Translations under genes and position numbers: made by a program
NCBI GenBank assembly: GCA_024643915.1
Contig: JAHEMB010000359.1
Coordinates: 1-5,054 of the forward strand
DNA: 5,054 bases
From: Rhodothermaceae bacterium
Lineage (GTDB): Bacteria > Bacteroidota > Rhodothermia > Rhodothermales > JAHEMB01
Direction: 5' to 3'
Notes under the pieces: model-generated
The model's input: only the letters and a program-made list of their open reading frames with translations
Database searches by the model: none
What the model was told of the DNA's origin: nothing
Shown here: piece by piece, positions 1 to 5,054 of the stretch
How the letters are laid out: each line of letters opens with the position of its first letter
Numbering within the stretch: position 1 is the stretch's first letter

Positions 1-459
1 ATCTCGTCGAGCCTGCGGCACACCTGCGCTGCCACCCTCCCCACGAGGGCCGAGTATTTCCGCTACGACTGGAAACGCGACGGGCTCTGGAACCTGACGT
101 TCGTGGCGGGCATCCTCGTCGGCGGCATCATCGCCGGAACGATCCTCTTGAATCCCGACCCCATCGCCCTCGCCTCGGCCACGCAGGCGGACCTGGCCGC
201 CCTTGGCATCGAAGACTTCACCGGCCTCGTGCCGGCGGACCTCATTTCGTGGAGCAGCCTCACCACCCTACCGGGGCTGGCCGTCCTCGTGGTAGGCGGC
301 TTCCTGCTGGGCTTCGGGGCGCGCTACGCGGGCGGCTGCACGTCGGGGCACGGCATCATGGGCCTCGCCACGTTCCAGAAGGCGTCGATGATTGCCGTGG
401 CGGGCTTTTTCATCGGCGGCCTCTTCATCACGTTCGTCGTCCTCCCCCTCCTGCTCTGA
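1..459 (+). CDS. YeeE/YedE family sulfur-compound membrane protein, N-terminal half of a split pair (5' truncated)
   Basis: The frame is open from base 1 to the TGA at 457-459, giving 152 visible residues; the true start lies left of the window. By memory of family length (about 190 residues) roughly 35-40 residues are missing. An internal GTG at 103 is a possible but unlikely start, because the conserved segment ISSSLRHTCAA (visible residues 2-11) lies upstream of it. Hydrophobic segments are at about 29-50, 91-107 and 129-152. The family hallmark GGCTSGHGIMG is at 111-121. Cysteines at visible residues 9 and 113 sit in the two conserved motifs; in characterised YeeE/TsuA thiosulfate transporters such cysteines line the substrate path. 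The protein is predicted to be in the inner membrane, working with the next gene, whose start follows the stop after one base. The transported species (thiosulfate, persulfide or other sulfur species) is inferred from family and neighbours, not shown by the sequence. Confidence 0.88.
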   Translation: MSSSLRHTCAATLPTRAEYFRYDWKRDGLWNLTFVAGILVGGIIAGTILLNPDPIALASATQADLAALGIEDFTGLVPADLISWSSLTTLPGLAVLVVGGFLLGFGARYAGGCTSGHGIMGLATFQKASMIAVAGFFIGGLFITFVVLPLLL

Positions 460-460
460 T

Positions 461-976
461 ATGGCCATGAACGAAACGCAACCCATCACCGCACCCGGCC
501 TGAGCGGCGACGGCCATACCGAGGAGGCGTACTGGACCTTTCGGGAGACGGCACAGCGCGAGCGCCTGCTGACGTACCTGCTGCTCGGCATTTTCTTCGG
601 CACCCTCCTCGTCAAAAGCGAGGTCGTTTCCTGGTTTCGGATCCAGGAGATGTTTCGCTTTCAGAGCTTCCACATGTACGGCATCCTCGGCAGCGCCGTC
701 GTTGTGGGGGCCATCTCGGTGGCACTCATCCGCCGGTTCGGCATCAAGAACGTGCGGGGCGAGCCGATTGAGATCAAGCAGAAAGACGTGGGGAGAGGCT
801 ACGCCCCGCTCCTCGGCGGCATCACGTTCGGCCTGGGCTGGGCTTTGCTGGGCGCCTGTCCCGGCCCCCTCTACGCCCTCATCGGCAGCGGAGTGACGGT
901 GATGGTGGTCGGGCTCGCCAGCGCCATTGCCGGCGCGTGGGCCTACGGCCACCTCCGCCCCCGCTTGCCGCACTGA
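461..976 (+). CDS. DUF6691 / YeeE-like membrane protein, C-terminal half of the split transporter
   Basis: It encodes 171 residues if the ATG at 461 is used; an ATG at 467 would give 169, and the sequence does not decide between them. No clear Shine-Dalgarno precedes it. The preceding stop ends at 459, so translational coupling is likely. The first 35 residues are polar and probably cytoplasmic. Membrane segments are at about 36-55, 70-91, 112-141 and 143-164. The segment SWFRIQEMFRFQSFHMYG (residues 57-74) is a pattern I recall as typical of this family. The only cysteine is C133 in GWALLGACPGPLYALIG (residues 126-142), the equivalent of the GGCTSGH motif of the first half. The two halves together carry three motif cysteines, matching the number reported for single-chain YeeE/TsuA. 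The family assignment is firm. Pairing with the upstream gene to form one transporter is inferred from the overlap-like spacing and from two-gene YeeE arrangements in bigR/pmp-type operons. Confidence 0.88.
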   Translation: MAMNETQPITAPGLSGDGHTEEAYWTFRETAQRERLLTYLLLGIFFGTLLVKSEVVSWFRIQEMFRFQSFHMYGILGSAVVVGAISVALIRRFGIKNVRGEPIEIKQKDVGRGYAPLLGGITFGLGWALLGACPGPLYALIGSGVTVMVVGLASAIAGAWAYGHLRPRLPH

Positions 977-980
977 GTTT

Positions 981-1066
981 GAAACGACGAACCGAAGCAA
1001 CGAGGAAACGACGAGAGGACGAATTGACGATTCCTTTCCTCCAGCCTTTCTTCGATTCGTCGTCTC
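981..1066. repeat. Long imperfect intergenic hairpin
   Basis: Outer arms 981-997 (GAAACGACGAACCGAAG) and 1050-1066 pair at 15 of 17 positions. A second stem pairs 1002-1008 (GAGGAAA) with 1035-1041 (TTTCCTC) perfectly, and an inner GAAT/ATTC stem pairs 1021-1024 with 1030-1033 around a five-base loop. The nested stems begin five bases after the stop of the DUF6691 gene. There is no following T tract, so it is not a classical rho-independent terminator. It could be a degenerate intergenic palindromic repeat or an RNA processing or attenuation structure. The gap as a whole is less GC-rich than the genes. Confidence 0.45.
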
Positions 1067-1081
1067 TTCGACTCATCCACC

Positions 1082-1097
1082 GATGCCACCTGGCATC
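1082..1097. promoter_or_regulatory. Perfect 7-2-7 dyad, candidate operator
   Basis: GATGCCACCTGGCATC is a perfect inverted repeat: GATGCCA (1082-1088) and TGGCATC (1091-1097) separated by CC. It ends 53 bases before the start codon of the persulfide dioxygenase gene. Symmetry, compactness and position fit a dimeric repressor site, or a small mRNA hairpin (six-base stem, four-base loop). It does not resemble the AT-rich BigR operator that I recall. No regulator gene is in the window, so the assignment is inference. Confidence 0.35.
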
Positions 1098-1139
1098 ACC
1101 TACCCGGAAACCGCCTACCCTTCTAGAAAGCAAGACCCT

Positions 1140-1144
1140 GGAGG
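1140..1144 (+). promoter_or_regulatory. Shine-Dalgarno for the persulfide dioxygenase gene
   Basis: GGAGG lies six bases before the ATG at 1151 and supports that start. The flanking CTGG (1138-1141) and CCAG (1145-1148) could form a short stem that partly hides this site. It is the only clear Shine-Dalgarno in the window: the DUF6691 and SulP starts lack one. Confidence 0.7.
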
Positions 1145-1150
1145 CCAGAA

Positions 1151-2593
1151 ATGCTTGTCCGTCAGATTTTCGAGCCGAAGCTCGCGCAATACGCCTACCT
1201 CGTCGGCTGTCCGGCGACGGGTGAGGCCCTTATCATCGACCCGTTACGGGACGTCGATCAGTATTTCGACCTCGCGGAGTCGAAGGACCTGCGCCTGGTG
1301 GCCGCCGCCGACACCCACATCCATGCCGACTACCTGACCGGCCTGCGCGAAATGGCCGAGCATGGCCTGAAGGTCTACGCGTCCGACGAGGGCGGCGAGG
1401 ACTGGCGCTACGAATGGCTGCGCGGCTCCGAATACGAGCACAAGCTCATCAAAGATGGCGACACCTTTATGGTGGGCAACATCCGCATCGAGGCCGTCCA
1501 CACGCCCGGTCACACGCCCGAGCACATGAGTTACCTCGTCACCGACCTGGGTGGCGGGGCCGACGAACCCATCGCCATCGCCACCGGCGATTTCGTCTTC
1601 GTGGGCGACCTCGGCCGGCCCGACCTGCTGGAGACCGCCGCCGGGCAACAGGGCACGATGCAGGAAGGCGCCAAAGTGCTGTTCGACTCGGTGCAGCGTT
1701 TTAAGAAGATGAAGCCTTTCCTCCAGGTATGGCCGGCGCACGGCGCGGGCAGTGCCTGCGGCAAGGCCCTCGGCGACATCCCTGTCTCGACCGTGGGCTA
1801 CGAGTTGCGCTACAATGCGTCCATCGAAGCCTCTGAGAGCGAGGAGCGCTTCGTCAACTTCATCTTGCAGGGTCAGCCCGAGCCGCCGATGTATTTCGCG
1901 CGGATGAAGAAAGAGAACCGGAGCGGCCCCGCCGTCCTCGGCGGCCTCCGCCAGCCCCGCCGCCTGACAGTCGCGGAACTGGGCGACCTCGCGGGGCGCA
2001 CCACCGTGGCCGTCCTCGACACGCGGCCGGATCGCTCCGCGTTTATGAAACAGCACCTCCCCGGTGCGCTCTATGCCCCCATCGACAACACCTTCCCCAC
2101 CGTCGCCGGCTCATACGTCGAGGCCAAGATGCCGATTTACCTCCTGATCGAGCACGAAAAGCTCGACGAGGCAGTGCGCGACCTCGCGCGTGTCGGCCTG
2201 GACAATGTGGCGGGCTACGCCACCCCGGATACCTTCGCCCGCTACGTGGACGAGGGCGGCGAGACGGCCGCTATCGAAGAGATCAGTTTCGAGGAGATGC
2301 AGCGACTGCGGGATGCGGCGGGGATGCTCGTACTGGACGTGCGCGGCAAATCGGAGTACGACGCGGGCCACGTGCCGGGCGCCATGCAGCTTGCCCACAC
2401 GCGCCTGCTGGCCGACCAGGACGCGGTGCCGGAGGGTAAAACCCTCCTCGTCCACTGCCGTAGCGGCGCGCGCGCGGCCGTCGCCTCGGCGCTGCTGGCG
2501 CGCCTCGGGCACGACGTACAATACGTCAGCGACCAGTTCAGTCACTGGGCGGAGATCGGCGAGATGGAGACGGAGGAGGAGATGGCGGCGTGA
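1151..2593 (+). CDS. CstB-like persulfide dioxygenase with two rhodanese domains (one degenerate)
   Basis: This is a 480-residue probably cytoplasmic enzyme with three domains. Residues 1-245 are a metallo-beta-lactamase domain of the ETHE1/Blh persulfide dioxygenase type, which uses mononuclear iron to oxidise persulfide sulfur to sulfite. The motifs are DTHIHADYLTG (54-64), HTPGHTPEH (117-125), TGDFVFVGDLGRPDL (145-159) and PAHGAGSACG (195-204). The expected iron ligands are H56, H121 and D147. The last His of the usual HxHxDH is Tyr61. Residues about 272-365 form a rhodanese fold (LDTRPDRSAFMKQHLPGALY) with no catalytic Cys: the loop reads YLLIEHEKLDE (330-340). Residues about 376-475 form an intact rhodanese with HCRSGAR (C436). 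The only cysteines are C20, C203 and C436. Length and domain order match Staphylococcus CstB (about 444 residues), which turns persulfide into thiosulfate. The start is supported by GGAGG six bases upstream. Some family members are annotated only as MBL-fold hydrolase, so exact substrate remains inferred. Confidence 0.93.
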   Translation: MLVRQIFEPKLAQYAYLVGCPATGEALIIDPLRDVDQYFDLAESKDLRLVAAADTHIHADYLTGLREMAEHGLKVYASDEGGEDWRYEWLRGSEYEHKLIKDGDTFMVGNIRIEAVHTPGHTPEHMSYLVTDLGGGADEPIAIATGDFVFVGDLGRPDLLETAAGQQGTMQEGAKVLFDSVQRFKKMKPFLQVWPAHGAGSACGKALGDIPVSTVGYELRYNASIEASESEERFVNFILQGQPEPPMYFARMKKENRSGPAVLGGLRQPRRLTVAELGDLAGRTTVAVLDTRPDRSAFMKQHLPGALYAPIDNTFPTVAGSYVEAKMPIYLLIEHEKLDEAVRDLARVGLDNVAGYATPDTFARYVDEGGETAAIEEISFEEMQRLRDAAGMLVLDVRGKSEYDAGHVPGAMQLAHTRLLADQDAVPEGKTLLVHCRSGARAAVASALLARLGHDVQYVSDQFSHWAEIGEMETEEEMAA

Positions 2594-2651
2594 CGCGCTT
2601 TGCCAGCCGCTTTTCTCCTCCGAGAACAGAAAATGCAGAAACGAGAAGCAT

Positions 2652-2704
2652 GAAACGTGAGGGCGCTTCGCTGAAACGGCTTGCTACCGGCACCCTCACG
2701 ATTC
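2652..2704. repeat. Intergenic imperfect hairpin before the SulP gene
   Basis: The arms 2652-2666 (GAAACGTGAGGGCGC) and 2690-2704 (GCACCCTCACGATTC) pair at 13 of 15 positions, including a perfect eight-base core CGTGAGGG/CCCTCACG (2656-2663 and 2693-2700). It sits in the 148-base gap between the dioxygenase stop and the SulP start. No T tract follows, so a classical terminator is unlikely. Its right end shares ACGATTCCTT (2698-2707) with the hairpin of the other gap (1027-1036), and both left arms begin GAAACG. This suggests related elements, though the copies are diverged. Confidence 0.45.
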
Positions 2705-2741
2705 CTTCGGGACGCTGCGATTTCACGCATCCCTTTCCCCT

Positions 2742-4505
2742 ATGCCCGAAATCCCCGTCTGGAAAAAACGGCTTCGGCTGCTTTTCGCCATCGTCGATTG
2801 GCTGCCCCGGTACGACCGGCGCGACCTGCGGGGGGATACGGTGGCGGGGCTGACGGTGGGGGTGATGCTGATTCCGCAGGGCATGGCCTACGCCGTGCTG
2901 GCCGGCGTGCCGCCCATCTACGGTCTCTACGCCTCCCTTGTCCCCCTCCTTCTCTACCCTCTTTTCGGCACTTCGCGCCACCTCGCCCTCGGCGTCATCG
3001 CCATCGACATGCTGATCGTGGCGGCCGGGCTGGGGGGGCTGGCTGAGATAGGGGAGGGCGAATACATCGCCCTCGCCATTCTCCTGGCGATGCTGGTGGG
3101 CGTGATGCAGATGGCGATGGGGCTGGCGCGGCTGGGCTTTCTGGTGAACCTGCTCTCGCGGCCCGTCATCAGTGGCTTCACCTCGGCAGCGGCGCTCATC
3201 ATCTGCTTCAGCCAGCTAGAAAACCTGCTGGGCGTTCCGCTACCCCGCACGCAGTATGTCCATGTCATCCTCTGGGAGCTCGTACAGCAAGTCGGCGAGA
3301 CGCACCTGCTGACACTAGGCGTGGGCCTGGGAGCGGTGCTGCTGATTGTGGGCTTGCGGAAGTGGAAACCGATCTTCCCTGCCGGAATCGTGGCGGTGGC
3401 GCTGGGCTTGCTGGCCGGCTGGGGACTGACGCTCGAAGGAGAGGGCGTCGCCGTCGTCGGGGCCATTCCGACGGGACTGCCCACCCCGTCTCTCCCCGCC
3501 TTCGACGCGCCGACGTTGCGCGCCCTCCTGCCGACGGCGGCGACGCTTGTCCTTGTGCAGTTTATGACGGTCATCTCGCTCGGCAAGCTCTTCGCCGCGA
3601 AGCATCGCTATTCGATCAGCGCCAACAGGGAGCTGTTCGCCCTCGGCGCGGCGAACTTTTTCGGCGGGATCTTCCGCAGCATCCCCGTCTCGGGCAGTTT
3701 CTCGCGGACGGCGGTCAACGACCAGGCGGGCGCGCGCACCCCCCTGGCGAACGTGGTGGCGGCGGGCCTCGTGGCGCTCACCCTCCTCTTCCTCACGCCC
3801 ATCTTCTACTACCTGCCCATCCCCATCCTCGGCGCTATCATCCTCGTAGCCGCCTTCGGCCTCCTCGACGTGCAGGAAATGCGTTACCTGCTCCGCACCA
3901 AGCGCATCGACGGCTACCTCGCCCTGCTGACGTTCCTCGCCACGCTCATCATCGGCATCCAGGAGGGCATCCTTATTGGCGTGGCGGCGTCGGTAACGGC
4001 CATCATGTACCGTATCAGCCGACCTAACGTGGCGGTCCTAGGTCACCTCCCCGGCACCCGCTCCTTCCGCGACACGCACCGCGTGAAAGAGGCCGTGCCC
4101 ATCGAGAACATCCTGATCCTGCGCATCGACGCCTCGTTTTCCTTCGCCAACGCCGAACTGCTGAAGGACCTGATCCTGAAACAGAGCCAGGAGGACGGCG
4201 CTGACGTGCGCGCCGTCATCATCGATGCCAGCAGCGTCAACGATCTGGACACCACGGCGGTGGCCGTGTTGACGGCGGTGGAAGAAACCCTGGCGGAGCG
4301 CGGCGTTGAGCTGTATTTCGGCGGAATGCGGGGCACGGCGCGCGGCGTGATGGTCCGCTCCGGGCTGGTGGAAAAGCTGGGCGAGGATCACTTTTTCCTC
4401 AGCCCCCACCGCGCCGTCGTCCACGTGCTGAAGAAATGGGGCCGTTCGGCGGATTACCTCGAAGACGTCCCTGCGCAGGCCGAACCGGTTGAACCGGGCA
4501 GGTAA
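2742..4505 (+). CDS. SulP family inorganic anion transporter with STAS domain
   Basis: This is a 587-residue inner-membrane protein of normal SulP length. The SulP signature is at residues 45-80 (PQGMAYAVLAGVPPIYGLYA, then LFGTSRH), and the second conserved block is at 304-332 (NFFGGIFRSIPVSGSFSRTA, then NDQAGA). Many hydrophobic segments lie between about 32 and 423. A cytoplasmic STAS domain follows at about 453-560, with ENILILRIDASFSFANAELL and the anti-sigma-antagonist-like loop NDLDTTAVAVL (500-510). Known SulP proteins carry sulfate, bicarbonate or dicarboxylates; the sequence alone does not choose between these. Lying downstream of a persulfide dioxygenase makes a sulfur oxyanion plausible, by export of the oxidation product or by uptake. 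The residue after LALG (81-84) is Val where many SulP proteins have the GP(V/D)A motif. The ATG at 2742 has no Shine-Dalgarno, but the protein begins as expected for the family. It may be transcribed with the dioxygenase gene, or separately given the 148-base gap. Confidence 0.93.
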   Translation: MPEIPVWKKRLRLLFAIVDWLPRYDRRDLRGDTVAGLTVGVMLIPQGMAYAVLAGVPPIYGLYASLVPLLLYPLFGTSRHLALGVIAIDMLIVAAGLGGLAEIGEGEYIALAILLAMLVGVMQMAMGLARLGFLVNLLSRPVISGFTSAAALIICFSQLENLLGVPLPRTQYVHVILWELVQQVGETHLLTLGVGLGAVLLIVGLRKWKPIFPAGIVAVALGLLAGWGLTLEGEGVAVVGAIPTGLPTPSLPAFDAPTLRALLPTAATLVLVQFMTVISLGKLFAAKHRYSISANRELFALGAANFFGGIFRSIPVSGSFSRTAVNDQAGARTPLANVVAAGLVALTLLFLTPIFYYLPIPILGAIILVAAFGLLDVQEMRYLLRTKRIDGYLALLTFLATLIIGIQEGILIGVAASVTAIMYRISRPNVAVLGHLPGTRSFRDTHRVKEAVPIENILILRIDASFSFANAELLKDLILKQSQEDGADVRAVIIDASSVNDLDTTAVAVLTAVEETLAERGVELYFGGMRGTARGVMVRSGLVEKLGEDHFFLSPHRAVVHVLKKWGRSADYLEDVPAQAEPVEPGR

Positions 4506-4535
4506 GCTGCTCCTCCTAGCTTCCCTCCTCCTTCC

Positions 4536-4703
4536 GCCTACGTCGAGGAGCATGGCGACGGCGAGATCCTCGCGCAGACACCGCTCGGCGAGATCGCGCC
4601 CGCGAGCGAGGTGGCGAACCTCGTCGTCTTCCTCGCGTCGGGCGCCGCCCGCCACATGACCGGCGGCACGATCGACCTCAACGGAGCCTCGTACACGCAC
4701 TGA
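4536..4703 (+). pseudogene. C-terminal fragment of a short-chain dehydrogenase/reductase (5' part absent)
   Basis: The frame ending at TGA 4701-4703 encodes about 55 residues that match the SDR C-terminus: TPLGEIAPASEVANLVVFLA followed by SGAARHMTGGTIDLNGASYT. This is the usual region after the catalytic YxxxK helix, ending in the TGG.I.LNG motif. The Rossmann fold, the GxxxGxG cofactor site and the YxxxK catalytic residues are missing. The only upstream sequence is the SulP stop and about 30 pyrimidine-rich bases (4506-4535, reading AAPPSFPPPS), which do not look like SDR. There is no plausible start codon or ribosome site. The fragment happens to be in the same frame as SulP but after its TAA. 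It cannot make an enzyme as it stands. It is either a relic left by recombination or the end of an intact gene joined wrongly during assembly. Its stop faces the next gene, 17 bases away. Confidence 0.72.
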
Positions 4704-4720
4704 GGCGCGCGCGGCCGGGC

Positions 4721-5054
4721 TCAGCTCGGGCGGAAGTGCTCCAGGACGGTCTCGGCGAAGACCTCGACGTCGCCGTAGTTGAAGCGCGGCCACAGACTGA
4801 GCAACAGGTGGTCGACTCCGGCCTCGTACCAGGCGTGTAGCTCCTCGACGACCTGATCCGGCGACCCGGCGAGCGTATGGCGCTCGATCTGGCCGTCGTC
4901 CCAGCCGATGCGCTCCTTTAGCTCCTTCTTGCGGCGTGCGACCTCGTCGTCGTCTCCGATGATTGGCACGAGTGACGTGCTCGTCTCGAGCTCGCCGGCG
5001 TCACGGTCGATCTCGTCGCAGAGCGCCTTGACGCGCTCCCACTTCATCCGGAAG
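4721..5054 (-). CDS. LLM-class (luciferase-like) flavin-dependent oxidoreductase, C-terminal part
   Basis: The minus-strand frame is open from the window edge to the TGA at 4721-4723. About 110 residues are visible, starting at FRMKWERVKALCDEID; the Met encoded at 5045-5047 is internal, because the frame continues beyond it and this helix is normally preceded by the barrel. The hallmark is the final strand-helix region LAGSPDQVVEELHAWYEAGV followed by DHLLL, typical of the last section of bacterial luciferase-like TIM barrels that use FMN or coenzyme F420. The substrate cannot be told from this part. The codon choice is strongly GAC/GAG/GTC/CGC and, with the text of the protein, gives me an Actinomycetota- or Chloroflexota-like impression. 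It is convergent with the SDR fragment and shows no functional link with the sulfur cassette. Confidence 0.85.
   Translation of the reverse strand, partial: FRMKWERVKALCDEIDRDAGELETSTSLVPIIGDDDEVARRKKELKERIGWDDGQIERHTLAGSPDQVVEELHAWYEAGVDHLLLSLWPRFNYGDVEVFAETVLEHFRPS

Noticed and set aside
1024..1052. TTGACG as a sigma-70 -35 box for the dioxygenase gene
   Set aside because: No acceptable -10 hexamer lies 16-18 bases downstream, and the motif is inside the hairpin element.
1121..1128. TTCTAGAA palindrome as a second operator
   Set aside because: An eight-base palindrome is common by chance, and nothing else supports it.
1244..2056. 270-residue open frame on the minus strand opposite the dioxygenase gene
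   Set aside because: It lies wholly antisense to a well-supported gene, has low-complexity composition typical of GC-rich shadows and no recognisable motif.
2590..2853. Possible small + strand gene starting at a GTG overlapping the dioxygenase stop (GTGA)
   Set aside because: The overlap looks like translational coupling, but the frame runs 112 bases into the SulP gene, covers the hairpin and encodes no recognisable protein.
3362..4027. 221-residue + strand open frame inside the SulP gene
   Set aside because: It is an alternative frame of the SulP coding sequence, rich in His/Arg/Pro, with no family motif.
4715..4729. Short stem CCGGGC-TCA-GCTCGG between the convergent SDR and LLM stops as a bidirectional terminator
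   Set aside because: The six-pair stem includes a G-U pair, overlaps the LLM stop codon and has no T tract on either side.
4038..4793. 251-residue minus-strand open frame across the SulP 3' end and the SDR fragment
   Set aside because: It overlaps three supported features, spans the suspected junction and is rich in Arg/Ala as expected for an antisense shadow.

Overview
The window holds a compact reactive-sulfur cassette on the + strand, followed near the right end by an abrupt change to unrelated, truncated genes. The DNA is GC-rich. The cassette proteins (split YeeE/YedE pair, metallo-beta-lactamase/double-rhodanese enzyme, SulP transporter) read like those of GC-rich aerobic bacteria. The phrasing of the membrane proteins suggests a Bacteroidota/Rhodothermota relative, but this is an impression from remembered family sequences, not a computed assignment.

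Layout: 1-459 is the 3' part of a YeeE/YedE membrane protein, cut by the window edge. 461-976 is its partner half (DUF6691/YeeE-like), starting one base after the first stop. 977-1150 is a gap with a long imperfect hairpin, a perfect 7-2-7 dyad and a good Shine-Dalgarno. 1151-2593 encodes a CstB-like persulfide dioxygenase with a degenerate and an intact rhodanese domain. 2594-2741 is a second gap with another imperfect hairpin that shares a 10-mer with the first. 2742-4505 encodes a SulP anion transporter with a C-terminal STAS domain. After its stop, about 4536-4703 reads as the headless C-terminus of a short-chain dehydrogenase, and 4721-5054 (minus strand) is the C-terminal part of a luciferase-like flavin monooxygenase that runs off the window.

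How it may work together: the two YeeE halves would move a sulfur species (thiosulfate or a persulfide-type compound) across the inner membrane. The CstB-like enzyme would oxidise persulfide sulfur to sulfite and/or thiosulfate. SulP would carry an inorganic anion, possibly sulfate or sulfite. This resembles the bigR/pmp and cst sulfide-detoxification operons. No regulator, SQR or TusA gene is visible here, and any such gene would have to lie left of position 1.

The right 520 bases do not fit the cassette. The gene there has no 5' half and begins within about 35 bases of the SulP stop, so this is either a real recombination scar or an assembly misjoin. No tRNA, rRNA, CRISPR array, insertion sequence or transposase was seen.
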